Below, piece by piece: positions 58,614-64,000 of a DNA stretch of 64,000 bases; position 1 is the first letter of the stretch, and the number at the start of each line of letters is the position of its first letter. A model generated the notes under the pieces. The model made no database searches and was not told where the DNA came from. It worked only from the letters and a program-made list of their open reading frames with translations. Source of the DNA: Saussurea involucrata (taxonomy: Eukaryota; Streptophyta; Magnoliopsida; Asterales; Asteraceae); assembly GCA_033807775.1 (NCBI GenBank), contig CM066322.1, positions 19,953,001 through 20,017,000 of the forward strand, written 5' to 3'. Made by a program: the position numbers and the translations under genes.

Positions 58614-58945
58614 GGTTCCATCTTCTAACAAGTTCAATAATCTGGTTCGATTTTGTGGTTCGTTTTCATCCTCGATTTCAGGTTAGATTTTTCCTCAGTA
58701 ATCGATTTCTCATCAATGATTTCGATTTCTCTGTTCTTCGATTTCAGGTTCCATCTTCTAACAAGTTCAATAATCTGGTTCGATTTTGTGGTTCGTTTTC
58801 ATCCTCGATTTCAGGTTAGATTTTTCCCCAGTAATCGATTTCTCATCAATGATTTCGATTTCTTTGTTCTTCGATTTCAGGTTCCATCTTCTAACAAGTT
58901 CAATAATCTGGTTCGATTTTGTGGTTCGTTTTCATCCTCGATTTC
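58614..58945. repeat. 133-bp tandem repeat, 2.5 units
   Basis: GGTTCCATCTTCTAACAAG recurs at 58614, 58747 and 58880, exactly 133 bp apart. It lies just upstream of the CPN60 exons and resembles duplicated intron sequence. Confidence 0.95.
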
Positions 58946-58975
58946 CTACAGTCCTCACATGGGCAATATTTTCAG

Positions 58976-59518
58976 AGGGGTGCAACTCAGTTGTAGCTGG
59001 TGTGAATGCAATGGATCTCCGACGTGGTATTTCCATGGCCGTTGATTCAGTGGTAACAACCTTAAAGAGTAGGGCTCGTATGATAAGCACATCTGACGAA
59101 ATCACACAGGTTGGTTTTCTAAATTTTAGTCGTGCTGAATGCCTAAAAATGTTTTTTGATCAAATCTAATATTATTAACAGGTGGGTACGATTTCAGCAA
59201 ATGGAGAACATGAGATAGGTGAGCTAATAGCCAAGGCTATGGAGAAAATGGGGAAAGAGGGTGTCATCACAATTCAAGTAAGCTGCATTTAGTACATATT
59301 GGGCCACAGAGCTTTTAATGTGATCTGTTGTTCTTATATCAGAAAAGATACAATCTTTTCACTGTTCATTCTTCTGTTGTATGACAAAAGATTGCTGGTT
59401 TTTGCATTGATCTGGTTTAGGATGGAAATACATTGTGTAATGAACTAGAAGTTGTTGAGGGAATGAAGCTGGTTACATATCTCCACATTTCATCACAAAT
59501 CAAAAGAATAAAAAATGT
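58976..59518 (+). pseudogene. CPN60: Mitochondrial chaperonin CPN60 (HSP60) fragment, three exons
   Basis: Exon 58976-59109 encodes GCNSVVAGVNAMDLRRGISM then AVDSVVTTLKSRA. Exon 59182-59277 encodes VGTISANGEHEIGELIAKAM then EKMGKEGVITIQ. Exon 59421-59518 encodes DGNTLCNELEVVEGMKL, then, after a loss of about five bases, the GYISPHFITNQKN region in another frame. All exons have AG and GT borders, so introns are kept and this is not a processed copy. It covers roughly residues 140-260 of a 575-residue protein (equatorial and intermediate domains, VNAMDLRRG being the family hallmark). The parent folds imported proteins in mitochondria. The missing ends and the frameshift make this a fragment. 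It lies in the same orientation as the CCT and bZIP pieces. Confidence 0.88.
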
Positions 59519-60216
59519 GTAAGTCCCCGTTATTATTAACTATACACACACACACACACATAGAGGGTCAGGTTCAGGGGGAATGGCAAAAAAAATGAAA
59601 AACTGAGAACACCTTGTATCACTAATGCATATGCCATTTTGCAGAATCTTGAATCCTGAAAAATCTTTGTGGTGGATATTATGATAAATTTCTGGGAGGT
59701 ATGATTTACTTTAAATTATGCCAGATCTTTTGGTTGCTTTGTGACTATTTTGGGATTCAGTTTGACTGCTTTAGAAGGTTTAAAATAGCATTTAAATCAT
59801 AGGGTTTTGTTTTTTGCAGATGGAAATCTTGCAACTTTAGACATGTAAATGCTAATTTGTTTCATGTCCGGTGAAAAGCTATGTTTTTTAAGTACAAGTG
59901 TAACACCCGGAAAATCCTCGTAAGTAATAGTAAGTTTAATATTTATTAATATTTTGACTTTTTAGATTATGATTAACATTTTAAGTAATTTCTGTGATTT
60001 TTACTTGTTATTTGATAACTCTCGATAGAAATCAGTAAGTTTATTCTTTAAGTAAAATTATGAAAAATAGATGATATAGTGGAATAGTAGATTTTATGGA
60101 TTAGTTAGATGGGTATTTTGAATACGAGCCTAACGGTACTTTCCGGTGTAAAAACGGGGTTCTAACGAAGAAGTTACGGCCTAATTAGTAGAAGTTGGAG
60201 GTTTTGGCAAACAGAA

Positions 60217-60267
60217 GCCGGCGCCAATGGAGTGGCGCCGATCCATCGGCGCCGACGACTGGCGCCA
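60217..60267. repeat. GGCGCC palindrome cluster in LTR E
   Basis: Four GGCGCC sites in 51 bp. GGCGCCGAT (60234 on) pairs with ATCGGCGCC (ending 60253). Confidence 0.92.
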
Positions 60268-61061
60268 AAAACCTGACGTGCCAAATGGAGGGTTAAACTC
60301 ACCCCTTAGTCATCACTTATCTCATTTATCACTTAGAACTCTCAAAACGAATTTCACTATTACTCTTGCTCACTCTCAGACGATTTCTTCATTCAACCTA
60401 AGGTAAGTTCAAATCTATTAATCTAAATCCAATCCAAGTAATTTTTATATGAATCTTAACAATCAAACTTCAATTAGGGCTTTGCTTTCTTCATCTTCTT
60501 GATTTGGAGTATTAGAGTTCAAGACTTCAAAAATAGAGAGATACTAATTGAAGAATTAAGGTGAGTAACTTGTGATAAATTGTTTGTATTTCATTTATAT
60601 ACTATTCCTCATCTTGATTTTGGTATAGCATATGGGAAATTATGAGTAACATGCTCTTAATGGTTAAGAGGGAAATAAGAGGAGTTCAAGTAAGTTAATG
60701 TGGCTTAATCGTGTTTATTACTTTGTATGATATAATAAATGTTGATGTTAAGAGTTTGGTTGGATTATATATCCATAGTATGAGATATTGAGATGATGAC
60801 TTAATAAATGTCTTAATGATGAACTGGTGACTTAATGGTTAAAATAGACTTATTCTTGAATTGTAAACATGGTGGTTTATTGTTGAATTCTTATGGAATG
60901 TGAATTAATACATATGGATGTATGTGAACTACATGGAAGTAGTATGGATTATGATAAATGGTTGGACCATTGTTAAAGTGCTTAATATGTTGTGAATCTT
61001 ATTTGGATTAACATTTTTGGTATTCACTTAATTGGAGGAGCACCTGGTAGGCATTGGAGGA

Positions 61062-61160
61062 TATAATCATACATACCGTGGGGTAAATGTATTTTGTTCA
61101 TACCTTCGGACACCGTGGGGTTTTCCGCTGTGTTATGCCTTGTGACAATACCGTGGGGTA
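61062..61160. repeat. ACCGTGGGGT repeats in LTR E
   Basis: Three ACCGTGGGG(T) words spaced irregularly, in the LTR position where B and D carry minisatellites. Confidence 0.75.
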
Positions 61161-61298
61161 TCAATCAAGGTATATCTTCAATTATGATGTAACCGGGTAG
61201 CGATATGGGCCTTCTCCATGGAATCCAATTTGTGAATGTACCGAATTGTTCTTCCTACATGTTATGATTATAATCTATGTATTATGTGTAAACCTCAC

Positions 61299-61317
61299 TT
61301 AGGCTTTAAAAGCCTAA
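61299..61317 (+). repeat. Conserved LTR hairpin, E
   Basis: TTAGGCTTT-A-AAAGCCTAA, perfect 9-bp arms, about 320-340 bp before the LTR end and followed by GTGTTACAG. Confidence 0.85.
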
Positions 61318-61965
61318 CACTTGCTATGTGTTTTATGTGTTACAGATATTAGTGGTTCCGGACTCAAGAAGGTTTAGTACGGGGTGTGAGCTCGGGATTG
61401 ATGTTGGAAGGTTAAAGAATTGGAAGATTTACATTAGAACTTCCCGACATCCTTTTTGGATCTTGGATTGCTATAGTTTTGAGCAAACAAGCTAGTAGTC
61501 TTTTGGTAGTTATACATTAACTAAATATTTGTATTAATGGTTTAGTAATGATGTTTATGAACACTTTTACTTTAGTAATGTGTACCACTCTTCCGTTTTA
61601 TGGAAGTTTTTGTTAACCCCTATTTTGGGGTGTTACAACAAGTGTCGGGAAATATGTTTTTAGGAGACAAAGAACATTGTGTGGGAATGGATAATATGTG
61701 TTGTGTGCTTTTCTTAACCTTTCTATGTTTCAAGTACAGGATTGAGCTCACAAAAATATGGAAAATTGAGGAAAGCTCTGATCACCATTTCATTTGTATG
61801 GTATGCACACGTGCATAGAAACATGGAAACACTTTCACTTACTTTCATGCACATGTGCATACCGGACAAATAGTGAAATGGTTGTAACCATGTGATAAAA
61901 AAAGTTTGGAGGGGAGCATGATGATTTGTAACCATGTGATAAAAAACTGCGAAATGGTTGAGCAG

Positions 61966-62043
61966 GCTTACACCCACACCCATGAGCTGGAGAACAAAGT
62001 TTCACGTTTGGAAGAGGAAAACGAAAGACTCAGGAGGCAGAAG
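61966..62043 (+). pseudogene. ABI5/ABF-like bZIP leucine-zipper exon fragment
   Basis: The 26 codons AYTHTHELENKVSRLEEENE then RLRRQK match the start of the leucine zipper of plant group A bZIP factors (AYT.ELE.KVSRLEEENERL..QK). There is a two-residue TH duplication relative to the family. The piece begins after an AG acceptor (GAGCAG) and ends at a GT donor (CAGAAG/GTATCT), so it is a genuine exon unit. The basic DNA-binding region (RRQKRMIKNRESAARSR type) would be in the preceding exon and is absent. Parent proteins bind ABRE elements in abscisic-acid signalling. It lies downstream of solo LTR E, in the same orientation as the CCT and CPN60 pieces. Confidence 0.82.
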
Positions 62044-62160
62044 GTATCTGTGTTTCTTAAAATTCATTGCCTATATAGTAATTGAGGACTCTATATATAC
62101 TATAATTTTTTGCTAATCATTAGAGTTATTATCCTATTTTTTTCATTGCTGTATATTCTT

Positions 62161-62382
62161 TTAGGTGGTTTTGCTCAAATTGGATGATGCATATGACCAT
62201 GCAATGTTTTTCAACCGACCATTTGGATCAACTTTAAACTCAAATTGGAAATTATGATCTTTGTCTTTGATATTTCTACACATTCTGAGTAGATCAATAC
62301 TCTCATCCTCTAGATCCACCTTCCTAAAAGATTGAAGCAAATTTCTTACATCCTTTTCAGTAAACGGCAGATATCCGGGCAA
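62161..62382 (-). pseudogene. FAR1/MULE transposase-related fragment
   Basis: The frame contains EKDVRNLLQSFRKVDLEDES, then IDLLRMCRNIKDKD, then NFQFEFKVDPNGRLKNIAWS. This is the segment between the FAR1 DNA-binding domain and the MULE transposase domain in FAR1-related proteins (pattern D..N.L..F.....D...L...C...K..D.NF.F.F..D...RL..I.W). The catalytic part that should follow (towards 62161 and below) is missing; the frame ends shortly after IAWSYASS. It may come from a Mutator-like element or from a host FAR1 gene. Orientation is opposite to the nearby exon fragments. Confidence 0.75.
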
Positions 62383-62866
62383 CCCTTGAGCTGATCACAC
62401 GCAGGCCTATTATGTGAACGGACAACACCTATCAGCAATGTCTGGACAGCCCGACAGCTTAACCTGCGCAGCCCTTAAGCTGATCACCACCAGAACGCCA
62501 AATATATGCTTCATTAAGCCATTATTAAGCCATCACAGCAGCCCACAGTCATATCGAGCTCTTCCACCTTCAGATCAGCCCTGCAACCGCATCAGTACCT
62601 CAACCCAGCTTTACCCGGCTGAATCACCCGGCTGCGTGTGGACAACCACTTCGTCTTAACCATTCAGCCGCTGCGACTTAACCATACAGCCGTTGTTGGT
62701 AACAAACAGCTAACCTTTTCAGTCATCGAACCAAGATCAGTCTCATTCTATACCAAACAGCTAGCTTATTCCTCCGTCGATTCTCCTTAGCAGACAGCCG
62801 CATCAAAAGGCAATACAACAACATCGAGCAGCAACCACCGCCTTCTCCGCATACGCACTCGATCCT
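62383..62866. other. GC-balanced non-coding DNA before LTR A'
   Basis: Rich in CAGCCG/CAGCTTA words; no gene recognised. Confidence 0.4.
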
Positions 62867-64000
62867 TGATAACGCCACTTTTTGGCGTTATTTCCGGTTC
62901 TCAAACCAATGAGATTGGCTTGTATTCAAGTAAAAAGGCGTGTATTTTACGGTTTATCTAGTGATTTACACAGGGTATCTAAAAGGCAGCATTCCTCGAG
63001 AAAAGAAGCTAAAAAGAGCCCAAAACGAGTCCAAACGAAGCCTAACGAAAGCCCAAAAGTCAAGCCCAAGACCCGCGACCGAACCAGGACCCGACCCGCG
63101 AACCAGAAATCGACCCAAGCAGCATTTAAGACACGCGCGACTTACCACGCGACTTGCAAGTCGCGTGGCAGGTCGCGTAACCCTCTGTTTCGCGACTTTC
63201 AGCTTTAAATCCGATTTTAGGTCATTGTTTTCGGCATCCAACTTACGGCAGACGATCGAGTTTTCACGTTACGGCCAGAGCAGTCCCGGGGGCGATTTCC
63301 GAAGCCAAGTGACACCCGTTGGAGCGGAGATAGAGAGAGGATCAGATACACATTCATCGCGCGACGTAGAGACGACCACGATAGAAGGGAGTAACCATTA
63401 CATTCACCGTTATCACGATTATCATGTTCACATACTTATTTTCATCTTTTTCTATTGTGTTTGAGTCCACCACCGATATGAACTAACCGGTTCATGTTGG
63501 GGGTTGGAATGAATGTGGTTTGAACTTATAAACAGATGACTTGAAACTTTTATCAGTTTTCTTATTGAATGAATGAATGCAATTTGGTGTTTAATGCTTT
63601 TGTGAGATTAGCTACCTTGCAACTGTTTTATTGTTTTCAATTAATGTTCGAGAGAAGTAATTGAGAAACAGAATTAGGAATTGCATAGCTAAGGTAAGAA
63701 AGGATCGAGAGATACTGAGTAAATCTTAGTCCCGTTTGAATCTTAATCTTAATGCATTTTGAAACCTGTATGTTGAGATCGAAAGATAAAACTATTGTTT
63801 TCGAAATAGAAATTACGGTTGCTTGAAAAAGGAATCGTGCTTTATAAATAAAATCGGTGTTACTTGAGAGAGAACAACGATTAGATAAAGATTGGACATT
63901 CATTGATAGGAATAAATGGTAATTGAATTGAGTCAGACGTTTGTATGTAAGAACCATAGGAGTTCCAACCCTCAGCTTTTCTCTCTATCAAAGTTTTCAA
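62867..64000 (+). repeat. LTR A', family of element A, runs off the window
   Basis: Starts TGATAACGCCAC with the same terminal stem as 7105 and follows that LTR for 1134 bp. No polypurine tract precedes it, so it is a 5' LTR or a solo LTR; the flanking GATCCT cannot be tested as TSD here. Confidence 0.87.
63133..63178. repeat. CpG inverted-repeat array in LTR A'
   Basis: Includes a 24-bp perfect palindrome (63145-63168; half-site CCACGCGACTTG), preceded by a GCGCGACTT arm and followed by GGTCGCG. Confidence 0.93.

Larger units (their letters stand above)
59899..61637 (+). mobile_element. Solo LTR E, with TSD
   Basis: 1739 bp from TGTAACACCCGG to GGGGTGTTACA, TSD ACAAG perfect (59894-59898 and 61638-61642). 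It shares TAACGAAGAAGTTACGGCC (60163-60181) with LTR B. A CpG palindrome cluster and the conserved hairpin fix plus orientation. Confidence 0.93.

Noticed and set aside
58653..59169. Two similar frames beginning MWFVFILDFRLDF
   Set aside because: They are frames through the 133-bp tandem repeat; only the part overlapping the CPN60 exon is meaningful.
58976..59518. A working chaperonin gene
   Set aside because: Only three internal exons are present, the third is frameshifted, and a solo LTR and foreign exons surround them.
62882..63464. 108- and 174-codon frames
   Set aside because: Both lie in LTR A' and cross its palindrome array; the corresponding frame in LTR A is broken.

Overview
This is repeat-dominated nuclear DNA from a flowering plant, most likely a eudicot. 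The evidence is plant-type Ty1/copia and Ty3/gypsy LTR retrotransposons primed by initiator Met-tRNA, plant Helitron termini, PIF/Harbinger MITEs with TTA targets, FAR1-type transposase, and one intron-containing plant RRM gene. The plant family cannot be read from the sequence. Apart from that RRM gene I see no intact host gene in 64 kb.

Layout. 1-4179: 5' two-thirds of a minus-strand copia element (J), inserted into an LTR remnant (4180-4486) that itself interrupts a gypsy element (A, 4487-8368). A keeps only a broken protease, a hairpin-rich non-coding tail and a 3' LTR. A related LTR (A') starts at 62867 and runs off the right end. 9788-13136: internally deleted copia element H with a 5-bp target duplication (TSD). 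13210-20356: copia-like element I with gag but no pol, carrying a nested Harbinger element. 21136-22501: a MITE, containing a TIR element, containing a solo LTR (F). 22834-24382: more MITEs. 24386-26522: a PIF/Harbinger element with a broken ORF1. 26743-29728: the RRM gene, five coding exons, with two MITEs in intron 3. 31384-43654: a Helitron containing a 9.3-kb non-coding gypsy element (B, minus). 43787-53157: gypsy element C (plus), non-coding inside, containing solo LTR D. 53163-56100: LINE, SINE-like and MITE fragments. 56102-62382: a probable Helitron 5' end followed by a mosaic of exon fragments from unrelated host genes (CCT gamma, mitochondrial CPN60, an ABI5-like bZIP) plus FAR1 transposase, interrupted by solo LTR E.

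The most unusual signal is structural. Seven LTR families carry, in the LTR or the leader, a family-specific cluster of short CpG-rich inverted repeats. Between two LTRs of one family (A and A') the repeat units have all changed together while keeping their pairing. Other arrays (5421-5556 and 14818-14980) show paired changes between hairpin arms. Separately, several otherwise different gypsy LTRs (B, C, D, E and the 4180 remnant) share a small hairpin followed by a CAG about 280-330 bp before the LTR end. I do not recall a description of this combination; it is the best candidate here for an undescribed system.
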